From contig JAKDKP010000021.1 in assembly GCA_030453285.1 (NCBI GenBank), positions 1-11,385 on the forward strand: 11,385 bases of DNA, read 5' to 3'. The notes beneath the pieces are model-generated. The model saw nothing but the letters and a program-made list of their open reading frames with translations. It made no database searches and was not told the DNA's origin. Origin of the DNA: Propionibacteriales bacterium. Its GTDB lineage: Bacteria; Actinomycetota; Actinomycetes; Propionibacteriales; Propionibacteriaceae. The position numbers and the translations under genes were made by a program. Below are positions 1 through 6,366 of this stretch, one piece after another; position 1 is the first letter of the stretch; the number at the start of each line of letters is the position of its first letter.

Positions 1-1
1 G

Positions 2-469
2 GGGATCGGGCGGGGGAGTCTGTACAACACCTTCGGCAGCAAGCACGAGTTGTACGAGGCCGCGCTGCGTCGCTACCAGGAGGCCAATGGTGCCGCACTG
101 CAGGCGGTGCTGGAGGCACCCGGATCATCCAGGGAGCGCCTGCAGGCTGCGCTCGACATGGTGATCGACCGGGCGCGGCGGGATCGTGATCATCGCGGTT
201 GCATGATCACCAATGCCGCCGTCGAGCTGGCTGGCCACGATCCTGCGGTACGTCGAATGGTCCAGCGAACGCTTCGCCTGCAGGAAGAAGCCTTCCAGAG
301 CGTGATCGAGCAGGGCCAACTGGCGGGCGAGATCGATGCCGGCGCCGACGCAGTCGCGCTGGCGGAGTTCTTCGTCACCACCCTCAACGGCATCCAGGTG
401 ATGGCACGGGTCGATCCCGACCTGCGACGCCTGCGATCCCTGGCCGACACGGCGATGCGTACGGTCTGA
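2..469 (+). CDS. TetR/AcrR-family transcriptional regulator (5' truncated by window edge)
   Basis: This is the C-terminal part (155 residues visible) of a TetR-type repressor; its start lies left of the window. The first visible residues, GIGRGSLYNTFGSKHELYEAAL, are the end of the helix-turn-helix. The recognition helix 'G-R-GSLYNTFGSK' followed by L/Y is the hallmark of the family. The rest is an all-helical ligand-binding and dimerisation domain, with a 'GCMITNAAVEL' segment common in one large TetR C-terminal subfamily. It probably represses a nearby gene until a small ligand binds; the ligand cannot be read from the sequence. The dehydrogenase gene starts 74 bases downstream on the same strand, so it is the natural candidate target. 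The reading frame is open from base 2. The family call is secure; the target is inferred. Confidence 0.93.
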   Translation, partial: GIGRGSLYNTFGSKHELYEAALRRYQEANGAALQAVLEAPGSSRERLQAALDMVIDRARRDRDHRGCMITNAAVELAGHDPAVRRMVQRTLRLQEEAFQSVIEQGQLAGEIDAGADAVALAEFFVTTLNGIQVMARVDPDLRRLRSLADTAMRTV

Positions 470-501
470 CAACCCCCTGCACCACAACCACAAGAGCATG
501 A

Positions 502-513
502 TCCAATACTGGA
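502..513. promoter_or_regulatory. Imperfect palindrome, possible repressor operator upstream of the dehydrogenase
   Basis: TCCAATACTGGA is an inverted repeat with two central mismatching positions, lying in the only AT-rich stretch of the 74-base gap between the TetR gene and the dehydrogenase. AATACT inside it could also serve as a weak -10 box, but no good -35 is visible at the right distance. An operator overlapping a promoter would fit the neighbouring TetR gene. This rests on position and weak symmetry only. Confidence 0.22.
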
Positions 514-543
514 ACTAGAAGTCAAAAACAAAGGAGAACGAAG

Positions 544-1308
544 ATGGATCTCAACCTGCAGGGCAAGAACGTCGTCGTCACCGGTGCCAGCAAGGGCATC
601 GGGCTCGCCACCGCACGCAGCTTCGCCACCGAAGGGGCCAACGTGCACGCGGTGTCCCGCACGGTGATCACCGAGGATGGCATCGAATCGATCCCGTTGG
701 ACCTCACCGACCACGCAGCCGCCCGGCAACTGGCCGATCGCGTGGGCGAAGCCGACATCTTGATCAACAACCTCGGCGGTGTCGTGCCGGGCAGCCTGAC
801 GGCCGCCGGCTTTCTCGACCTCGACGATGACACCTGGCAGGCCACGTACGAGCTCAACCTCTTTGCCACCGTACGGATCACCCGGGCACTTTTGCCCGGA
901 CTGCTCAACCGACGTGGGGTGGTGATCAACGTGTCCTCGATCGGTGCACGGGCAGCGTTCCCGCCGGTCGACTACGGCACCGCCAAGGCGGCGTTGAACA
1001 ACCTGACCAAGGCGCTGGCCGAGGAGTTCGGGGCAGGTGGGCTCCGGGCGCTGACAGTCACCCCCGGTCCAACCCGAACCGCCAACTGGTCCGATCCGCA
1101 AGGGTATGCCGGGCGGCTGGCCGATCAGGCGGGACTCACGCTGGAGGAGTTCATCACAACAGTCCCCGGCGCCATGTCGATCACCACCGGACGCCTGACC
1201 GAACCCGAGGAGACCGCGGCGCTGATCACCTTCCTGGCCTCCGATCGATCCGGCAACCTCACCGGAGCCGATTATCTGGCCGACGGGGGAGTGATCAAGA
1301 CCGTGTGA
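544..1308 (+). CDS. SDR-family NAD(P)-dependent oxidoreductase
   Basis: This is a classical short-chain dehydrogenase/reductase of 254 residues, the usual length for the family, expected to be a soluble Rossmann-fold enzyme. The cofactor motif TGASKGIG is at residues 13-20, and the NNLGG variant of the NNAG motif at 75-79. The catalytic tetrad is complete: Asn105, Ser131, Tyr144 and Lys148 (YGTAK). The C-terminal 'LTGADYLADGG' is the usual SDR ending. Lys17 in the glycine motif and Arg39 after the second strand suggest a preference for NADPH. The substrate is unknown, since SDR substrates cannot be read from these motifs. The ATG is supported by AAGGAG at 531-536, seven bases upstream. The gene lies just downstream of the TetR regulator and may be under its control. 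Its last 14 bases overlap the convergent acetyltransferase gene. Confidence 0.95.
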   Translation: MDLNLQGKNVVVTGASKGIGLATARSFATEGANVHAVSRTVITEDGIESIPLDLTDHAAARQLADRVGEADILINNLGGVVPGSLTAAGFLDLDDDTWQATYELNLFATVRITRALLPGLLNRRGVVINVSSIGARAAFPPVDYGTAKAALNNLTKALAEEFGAGGLRALTVTPGPTRTANWSDPQGYAGRLADQAGLTLEEFITTVPGAMSITTGRLTEPEETAALITFLASDRSGNLTGADYLADGGVIKTV

Positions 1309-1849
1309 GACTGCGGTCCAGCACCATGGCCTGCATGGGTGGCTCGTCGTCGGGCAGCCACGGCGGACGGGCCTGGCCGACGACCCGCCAACCGCGGCTC
1401 GCGTACAAGGCCATCGGGGCACCGATCGGGACGACGTCGAGGACTGGATGCAGGCCGTGGTCGATGATCCACCCCTCGGCAGCGTCCATCAGCGCTCGGC
1501 CGACCCCGCGTCCGCGGACGTCGACATCGGCGAACAGCACCGACAGGCAGCCGAGTTGATCAACACCGACACCGGTGGCGCGGGTCCAGGCATCCACCAG
1601 CTCACCATGATCAGCATCGCCGACGATCCCGGTGACCGACACGTGCCCGGCAACACGGCCGTCGACCTCGGCGACCCAGGCCGCCCGTTCACCGGGGCGC
1701 GCGATGAAGTCCTCGGACGGGAAGGGCAACGGCCAGCGGAACGGGTAGCGCGAGGCGGGTTGTTGCCGAGCCAGCACCTCGGTCAGGGCCGGCAGATCGG
1801 CAGAGGTCCGAGCGCGAACCACGGTTGCGGCCGACGAGGGTCGGCTCAA
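1295..1849 (-). CDS. GNAT-family N-acetyltransferase
   Basis: This protein of about 184 residues has the GNAT fold signature. Motif A is 'LFADVDVRGRGVGRALM' (about residues 105-121), with the R-G-R-G-V-G pyrophosphate-binding loop at 112-117 that holds acetyl-CoA. It is followed by the 'ALYASRGWRVVG' segment (147-158) typical of the C-terminal half. The acceptor is unknown. The start is uncertain. TTG at 1849-1847 overlaps the def stop codon (TTGA), which fits coupled translation in this operon. GTG at 1822-1820 would give a protein nine residues shorter. The reading frame stays open to 2125, but that upstream part is antisense-style translation inside def. A GNAT gene directly after def also occurs in Mycobacterium (Rv0428c/Rv0429c), so the pairing looks conserved. 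The 3' end overlaps the convergent dehydrogenase gene. Confidence 0.88.
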   Translation of the reverse strand: MSRPSSAATVVRARTSADLPALTEVLARQQPASRYPFRWPLPFPSEDFIARPGERAAWVAEVDGRVAGHVSVTGIVGDADHGELVDAWTRATGVGVDQLGCLSVLFADVDVRGRGVGRALMDAAEGWIIDHGLHPVLDVVPIGAPMALYASRGWRVVGQARPPWLPDDEPPMQAMVLDRSLTRS

Positions 1850-2472
1850 CCGTTCGCCCCGGCGACCACCCGCGGGCTGGCTGGCCAGTCCTCGGGATAG
1901 TTGGCGGCCACCTTCTCGTGCTGCTGCTGCAGTTTGCGACGGGCACGGGCAGCCAGTCGATCGCCGAAGACCATGCCGTTCAGATGGTCGGTCTCGTGCT
2001 GCAGGCAGCGGGCGAAGTAGCCGGTGCCGGTGACCTCGACATCGTTTCCGTACTCGTCCTGCCCACGGCAGGTGGCGGTGTCCGGGCGAGCCAGGCCGAT
2101 GTAGGCGCCGGGCAGCGACAGGCACCCCTCATCAGTCACATCCAGTCGGCGCTGCTTGCCCTCCGGCAGGGTGACCACCGGATTGCACATCACCCCCACA
2201 TGTCGCACGTCATCGTCATCGGGGCAGTCGTAGATGAAGACGGCAAGATCAACTCCCACCTGGGTGGCGGCCAGGCCAACGCCCTGGGCGGCCTCGTTGG
2301 TGGCGAACATGTCACGCAGGAAGGAGCGGAACTCATCATCGAACGTCGTCACCGGTCGGGTGGGGGAGTGCATCACCGGGTGCCCCCACCGGGTGATGGG
2401 CAGCCCGGTCCCCGCCGTGGGGAGATCCTCGGATGAGTTGATCATGGGCTGCGGCGCGGGGGCGTCGGGCAT
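1846..2472 (-). CDS. def: Peptide deformylase
   Basis: Peptide deformylase removes the formyl group from the initiator N-formylmethionine of new proteins at the ribosome. All three family motifs are present in a 208-residue protein: GVGLAATQ at 64-71 (motif 1), EGCLS at 115-119 with metal ligand Cys117, and QHETDH at 158-163 with ligands His159 and His163 and catalytic Glu160. The metal is normally Fe2+ or Zn2+. The ATG (2472-2470) overlaps the stop of the upstream amidohydrolase as TGATG. A GGAGAA Shine-Dalgarno element (complement of 2476-2481) lies inside that gene, so translation is very likely coupled. The N-terminal 25 residues before 'ITRWG' are a little longer than in E. coli, as is usual in actinobacteria. 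Many bacteria keep def beside fmt; no fmt is visible here. Confidence 0.97.
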   Translation of the reverse strand: MPDAPAPQPMINSSEDLPTAGTGLPITRWGHPVMHSPTRPVTTFDDEFRSFLRDMFATNEAAQGVGLAATQVGVDLAVFIYDCPDDDDVRHVGVMCNPVVTLPEGKQRRLDVTDEGCLSLPGAYIGLARPDTATCRGQDEYGNDVEVTGTGYFARCLQHETDHLNGMVFGDRLAARARRKLQQQHEKVAANYPEDWPASPRVVAGANG

Positions 2473-3755
2473 CAGTTCTCCGGCAGGTTCGTGTACGGGT
2501 CCAGCGTACGGCCAAGTCCGGACTCGGCATCGAAGGTGTGCACCTCGCGACCGTCGACGAAGACGTGCAGCGCGCGACTCATCAGCTCGAACGGGTCGCC
2601 CGACCAGATCACGACATCGCCATCCTTACCCACCTCGAGCGAGCCGACCCGATCATCCAGCCCGAGGATCTCGGCCGGGTTGATCGTGATCGACCGCAAC
2701 GCGGCATCGGCGTCCATCCCATCCCGTACGGCCAGCGCGGCCTGGGTGACGAGATGATGGATCGGCACAACGGGATGGTCGGTGGTGATGGCCACCTTCA
2801 CCCCGGCCCGATCCAGCAGACCCGGATTGCGCATCGAACGCTGATTGACCTCAACCTTCGACCGGGAGACGATCAGCGGTCCCATGATCACCGGGATGTC
2901 CTTGGCTGCCAGTACGTCGGGCAGCAGATGCGCCTCGGTGCCATGGTTGATCACCAGTCGGTACCCGAATTCCTCGGCCAACCGCAGCGCGGTGGCGATG
3001 TCATCGGCTCGATGGGTGTGCTGGCACCACGGAATCTCCCCGTCCAGCACCTTGATCAAGATCTCGGCATCGAGATCCCTGGTGAATGGCTTGTCCTGCT
3101 CGGCCGCATGTTCACGGGCGATGCGGTAGTCCTGGGCCTTGATCAACGCCTGGCGAATCACCGCGGCCACACCCAGCCGGGTCGACGGCGTCTTCTTCTG
3201 CTCCCCGTACACCCGCTTGGGGTTCTCTCCCAGGGCCGACTTGAGGCTGCACGGTTCGGCGATCACCATCTCGTCGACGATCCGACCCCACGACTTGATC
3301 GCCACCGTCTGGCCACCGACCGGATTGCCCGAACCGGGCTTCACGACCACGGCGGTGACGCCGCCGGACAAGGCGTCACGGAAGCCCTCGTCGGCGGGAT
3401 TGATGGCATCCAGGGCACGGAACCGGGCCCCGATCGGGTCGGTCATCTCGTTGGTGTCCTGACCGGCCCAGCCGTTGCCCTCCTCGTGCACTCCGAGATG
3501 TCCGTGGGACTCGACGAAGCCGGGCAGCACCCATCGCCCGGTGGCATCAACGGTCGCGATGCCCTTGGGCAGCGACACATCGGCGCCGATCGCGGAGATG
3601 CGGCCGTCGGTGATCACGACCGTGCCGCCCTCGATCACCTCGCCGCTGATCGGGACGACCCGACCGCCGACGATGGCCACACTGTTCGCCTGCGCGTCGG
3701 AGACCTTGGTGGCGGTGGCCTTCTTGACAGTGGGCTTGCTTGGGCGACGAATCAC
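2472..3755 (-). CDS. Amidohydrolase-superfamily metal-dependent hydrolase (imidazolonepropionase-like)
   Basis: This is a 427-residue amidohydrolase. Residues 26-80 form the small N-terminal beta-sandwich ('IVGGRVV', 'VDATGRWVLPGF'). A TIM barrel follows with the metal-binding HGH motif at 84-86, further likely ligands His246/His248 and His271, and the strand-8 aspartate Asp326 in 'TTDHP'. The C-terminal segment 'NPAEILGLDDRVGSLEVGKDGDVVIW' (359-384) is the standard end of the superfamily. Conserved stretches such as 'GQDTNEMTDP', 'KPGSGNPVGGQT' and 'ALGENPKRVYG' match a broad group of uncharacterised bacterial amidohydrolases. I cannot name the substrate; cyclic amides or imidazolone-like rings are typical of relatives. 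The GTG start overlaps the upstream stop (GTGA) and has AAGGAG eight bases before it. A GTG at codon 26 would remove a Lys-rich leader and is an alternative. No signal peptide is seen. Confidence 0.92.
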   Translation of the reverse strand: MIRRPSKPTVKKATATKVSDAQANSVAIVGGRVVPISGEVIEGGTVVITDGRISAIGADVSLPKGIATVDATGRWVLPGFVESHGHLGVHEEGNGWAGQDTNEMTDPIGARFRALDAINPADEGFRDALSGGVTAVVVKPGSGNPVGGQTVAIKSWGRIVDEMVIAEPCSLKSALGENPKRVYGEQKKTPSTRLGVAAVIRQALIKAQDYRIAREHAAEQDKPFTRDLDAEILIKVLDGEIPWCQHTHRADDIATALRLAEEFGYRLVINHGTEAHLLPDVLAAKDIPVIMGPLIVSRSKVEVNQRSMRNPGLLDRAGVKVAITTDHPVVPIHHLVTQAALAVRDGMDADAALRSITINPAEILGLDDRVGSLEVGKDGDVVIWSGDPFELMSRALHVFVDGREVHTFDAESGLGRTLDPYTNLPEN

Positions 3756-5131
3756 CGGTCAATCTCCTTCGTGGTCAAGGCGGCAGAGGGGTTCGTGGTG
3801 GGCGGAATGATGGCCACGCACGCCGGGCTCGGGCTGGGGATCTGGAAGTCGAGTTCCCACCTGCCACGACCGCCGTCGTTGTCGGGGCGTCGTACGAACA
3901 CCGAGACGAGGTCATCGACCTGGTTGGCGACCCAGATCCGCCCGTCGGTGGCCATCAGGTCGCGGGGCCAGGCGCCGACCGAGTCGAACTCCGAGGTCAG
4001 CTCGAGGGCGTCAGTGGCTCGGTCGAGGGCCAACACCGCGACGGTGTCGTTGCCGCGATTGGCCACCAGCACCTCGTCCCCAACCACGGCGATCCCGGAG
4101 GGGTGGACGCGTATGTCGGCCGGCAGGTGGTCCTGGCCGCTGGAAGCCACCACCGCCACCTCGCCCCAGCCACTCGTACCGCGTCGACCGAGCCAGACCT
4201 GGGCCGACAGTTCGCAGGCCACCGCCATGTGTTCACCGGTGATCACCAGGTGTCGGGGACCGCTGCCGTCGGGCAGCACGATCGGGGAGTCCAGCTCGGT
4301 CAGTGCTCCGTCGTCGCCCAGTGTGAAGCGGTGGATCCGGTCGTTGCCGAGGTTGGTAATCAGGAGGACATCGCCGTCAAAGACGGCCTGGTGGGCGTGT
4401 CCGGCTTCCTGGCGTACGGGATCTGGGCCGGTGCCAGCGAGCTCGGCGCGATCCAACACCTCCGACAGTGCACCGTGCTCGCCGATGCCGAAGGTGGCGA
4501 CCGAACCGCTGCCGTAGTGCGCGACGACCAGGTGGCGGCCGTCGGGAGAGACCGCGGTGTGGCATCCGCCGTCGCCACCGCTGGCCACGGAGTTGATCAG
4601 CACGAGATCACCGGAGTCGGTGACCTGGACCGCATGCACTTGGCCCGGAGTCGTCTCGGACACCGTATACACCTGCGAACCGTTCGGGTGTGCCGCAATC
4701 CAGGTGGGAGAAGGGAGGGTGATGGGGTCGAAGGCGACGACCTCGACCTCCTCGGCGTTCGAGGCGTTCCAGCGGTACCCACTGAGACCGGCCGCATGGC
4801 CGTCGAGCTCGCCGGTGTATCCACCGATCACGATCCGGATCCCGGATTCGGCGTCCACCCCGGTATCGGTGACCTGCTGGTCGGCCAGGCCGGCCGGTTC
4901 GCCGGCGGGCGCGCCCAACTCCGCTGTCGGCTCCGTCGCCGGTGCGGCGGCGGTCCCGCGGGACCTCCGTTCGATGGCTTCAACCTGGTCAGCAGGAGAC
5001 TTCGTGGCCGGCGAATCGTCGGCCGAGGACTCCTTCGTGGCGGGCTTGTCCACCGGGGGCGTGTTGCTGCTGCCCTCGTCGAGGGAGGTCTCGCGAGTAT
5101 TGGCTTCGTCGGGTGTCACGTCGTCTGGCAT
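3752..5131 (-). CDS. Lactonase-family seven-bladed beta-propeller protein (6-phosphogluconolactonase-like, YbhE type)
   Basis: The protein has 459 residues. From about residue 97 it is a beta-propeller of the YbhE/Pgl lactonase family. It carries repeated blade motifs: 'IAAHPNGSQVYTVSE' (145-159), 'GGDGGCHTAVSPDGRHLVVAHYGSGSV' split across 185-211, 'GPRHLVI' (291-297), 'HPSGIAVVGDEVLVANRGNDTV' across 343-364, and 'WPRDLMATDGRIWVANQ' (388-404). Relatives hydrolyse sugar lactones such as 6-phosphogluconolactone, but many members are untested. The first 95 residues are an acidic Ser/Thr/Ala/Pro/Asp-rich, probably disordered leader with no signal peptide or membrane segment. It is the first gene of the four-gene minus-strand operon. 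There is no Shine-Dalgarno element before the ATG, so the mRNA may be leaderless. A GTG near codon 92 would give only the propeller. Confidence 0.87.
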   Translation of the reverse strand: MPDDVTPDEANTRETSLDEGSSNTPPVDKPATKESSADDSPATKSPADQVEAIERRSRGTAAAPATEPTAELGAPAGEPAGLADQQVTDTGVDAESGIRIVIGGYTGELDGHAAGLSGYRWNASNAEEVEVVAFDPITLPSPTWIAAHPNGSQVYTVSETTPGQVHAVQVTDSGDLVLINSVASGGDGGCHTAVSPDGRHLVVAHYGSGSVATFGIGEHGALSEVLDRAELAGTGPDPVRQEAGHAHQAVFDGDVLLITNLGNDRIHRFTLGDDGALTELDSPIVLPDGSGPRHLVITGEHMAVACELSAQVWLGRRGTSGWGEVAVVASSGQDHLPADIRVHPSGIAVVGDEVLVANRGNDTVAVLALDRATDALELTSEFDSVGAWPRDLMATDGRIWVANQVDDLVSVFVRRPDNDGGRGRWELDFQIPSPSPACVAIIPPTTNPSAALTTKEIDR

Positions 5132-5139
5132 GGCACTTG

Positions 5140-5145
5140 AATATC
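5140..5145 (-). promoter_or_regulatory. Possible -10 element for the lactonase operon (leaderless start)
   Basis: On the minus strand GATATT ends eight bases before the ATG of the lactonase gene, which would place the transcript start at or next to the start codon. No Shine-Dalgarno sequence precedes that ATG, which fits a leaderless mRNA of the kind common in actinobacteria. No convincing -35 is visible. The short region 5132-5200 must hold promoters for both the operon and xerC. Confidence 0.28.
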
Positions 5146-5156
5146 ACGCGCGCGTG
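5145..5156. repeat. 12-base perfect palindrome CACGCGCGCGTG in the divergent promoter region
   Basis: CACGCGCGCGTG reads the same on both strands and lies between the divergent lactonase and xerC genes, directly upstream of the possible -10 of the lactonase operon. It could be a regulator binding site or a chance product of high GC; no known operator is recognised. Confidence 0.4.
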
Positions 5157-5200
5157 CGTGGTGCCTTGCTCCCGACCCCACGCCGAACGATGGTGGGAGG

Positions 5201-6211
5201 GTGACCGATCCGCCCCACGAGGCCGAGGACCCCATTGAGGCGCCCGAGACTGGCCCTGACGAGGAACTCGACGCTGGACCTGGCGAGGAACTCGGCGAGG
5301 AGATGGCGACAGTGCTGGTGTCGTACGAGCGACATCTGGCCTCCGAGCGAAACCTGAGCGCGCACTCGGTGCGCGCCTATCTGGGTGACCTTCGCCACCT
5401 CGGACTGCATCTAGCGCGTCGTCGCGTGACGCAGTGGGGCGCGGTGGACCTCCGTGCGCTGCGTGGCTGGTTGGCCAACCAACAGACCCGCGGTCAACAG
5501 CGCAGCTCGGTGCAGCGGCGGGCTGCCGCGGTCCGCGTCTTCTTCCGGTGGCTGCATGAGACCGGTCGGGTGCCGGTGAATCCGGCCCAGACCCTGCGGT
5601 CCCCGAAGACACCCAAGCGGCTTCCGGCCACCGTCGAGCAGGTGGAGGCCGACCGGATGCTCACCGGGGCGGCCGAGGCGGCCGCCGCCGATGACTCGCC
5701 CATCGGCCGACGAGATGCCGCAATGCTTGAGGTGTTGTACGCCACCGGAATCCGCGTCTCCGAATTGTGCGGGCTCGATCTGGCCGATGTCGATCACGGG
5801 CGTGGCACCTTGCGGGTGCTGGGCAAGGGTGACAAGGAACGGACCGTGCCGATGGGCGGCCCGGCCATCCGTGCTCTCGCTGCCTGGTTGTCCGTACGGG
5901 CGGCGCTGGTCGGTGCCCGAGCGGGACAACCGGCTCAGAACGCGGTCTTCCTCGGTGAACGTGGCGGCCGGATCGATCCGCGGGTGGTGCGTCGGATCGT
6001 GCACCGCGCGTTGGTTGCTGCCGGTGCGCCCGATCTCGGGCCGCACGGGTTGCGGCATGCCATGGCGACTCATCTGTTGGAGGGCGGTGCCGATCTGCGC
6101 AGCGTGCAGGAACTGCTCGGCCACTCTTCCCTGGCCACCACGCAGCTCTACACCCACGTCACTCAGGACCGGCTGCGTACCGCCTTCCGGCAGGCGCACC
6201 CCCGGGCGTGA
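5201..6211 (+). CDS. xerC: Tyrosine recombinase XerC
   Basis: XerC is a site-specific tyrosine recombinase that acts with XerD at dif to resolve chromosome dimers at cell division. The N-terminal SAM-like core-binding domain spans about residues 35-125 ('YERHLASERNLSAHSVRAYLGDL'). The catalytic domain has all active-site residues: Arg185 (ATGIRVSEL), Lys209 (GKGDKER), His282 and Arg285 (HGLRH), His308 (LLGHSS) and nucleophile Tyr317 (QLYTHV). The start is uncertain. GTG at 5201 adds an acidic 34-residue leader and has GGGAGG touching the codon, a poor spacing. ATG at 5303 would give 302 residues, the standard XerC length. XerC rather than XerD is favoured by the location upstream of the M23 peptidase and rpsB, as in Mycobacterium. 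No phage genes are nearby, so it is a housekeeping copy. Confidence 0.93.
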   Translation: MTDPPHEAEDPIEAPETGPDEELDAGPGEELGEEMATVLVSYERHLASERNLSAHSVRAYLGDLRHLGLHLARRRVTQWGAVDLRALRGWLANQQTRGQQRSSVQRRAAAVRVFFRWLHETGRVPVNPAQTLRSPKTPKRLPATVEQVEADRMLTGAAEAAAADDSPIGRRDAAMLEVLYATGIRVSELCGLDLADVDHGRGTLRVLGKGDKERTVPMGGPAIRALAAWLSVRAALVGARAGQPAQNAVFLGERGGRIDPRVVRRIVHRALVAAGAPDLGPHGLRHAMATHLLEGGADLRSVQELLGHSSLATTQLYTHVTQDRLRTAFRQAHPRA

Positions 6212-6366
6212 CGTCACCGTGGTTGCCCTCGGGGCGCGCCCAGAACGACCGATGGTGTGGCCGACGTGGCAGACATCGAACTGCTGGTCGGGCAGGTGCA
6301 GCTCATCTGGGGCTGCGGCCGATCGGCTGGCTGTGGAAGGCGGCCCGGTCCTCGTACGCGCGGTAG

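Noticed and set aside
1850..2125. In-frame upstream extension of the GNAT gene
   Set aside because: It lies inside def in another frame and is Arg/Pro/Ser-rich, unlike the GNAT N-terminus.
2538..4517. Long open frame (659 codons) on the + strand across the amidohydrolase and lactonase genes
   Set aside because: It is antisense to two well-supported genes, has no recognisable protein motif, and arises because high-GC genes leave the opposite frame free of stops.
3740..5140. Long + strand frame opposite the lactonase gene
   Set aside because: It mirrors the lactonase frame exactly and shows no family motif; the minus-strand protein has clear propeller repeats.
6212..6366. Search for a terminator between convergent xerC and the M23 gene, including the palindrome GGGCGCGCCC at 6232-6241
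   Set aside because: The palindrome has no loop or T-run and is a common GC-rich word; no other stem was convincing in this 155-base gap.
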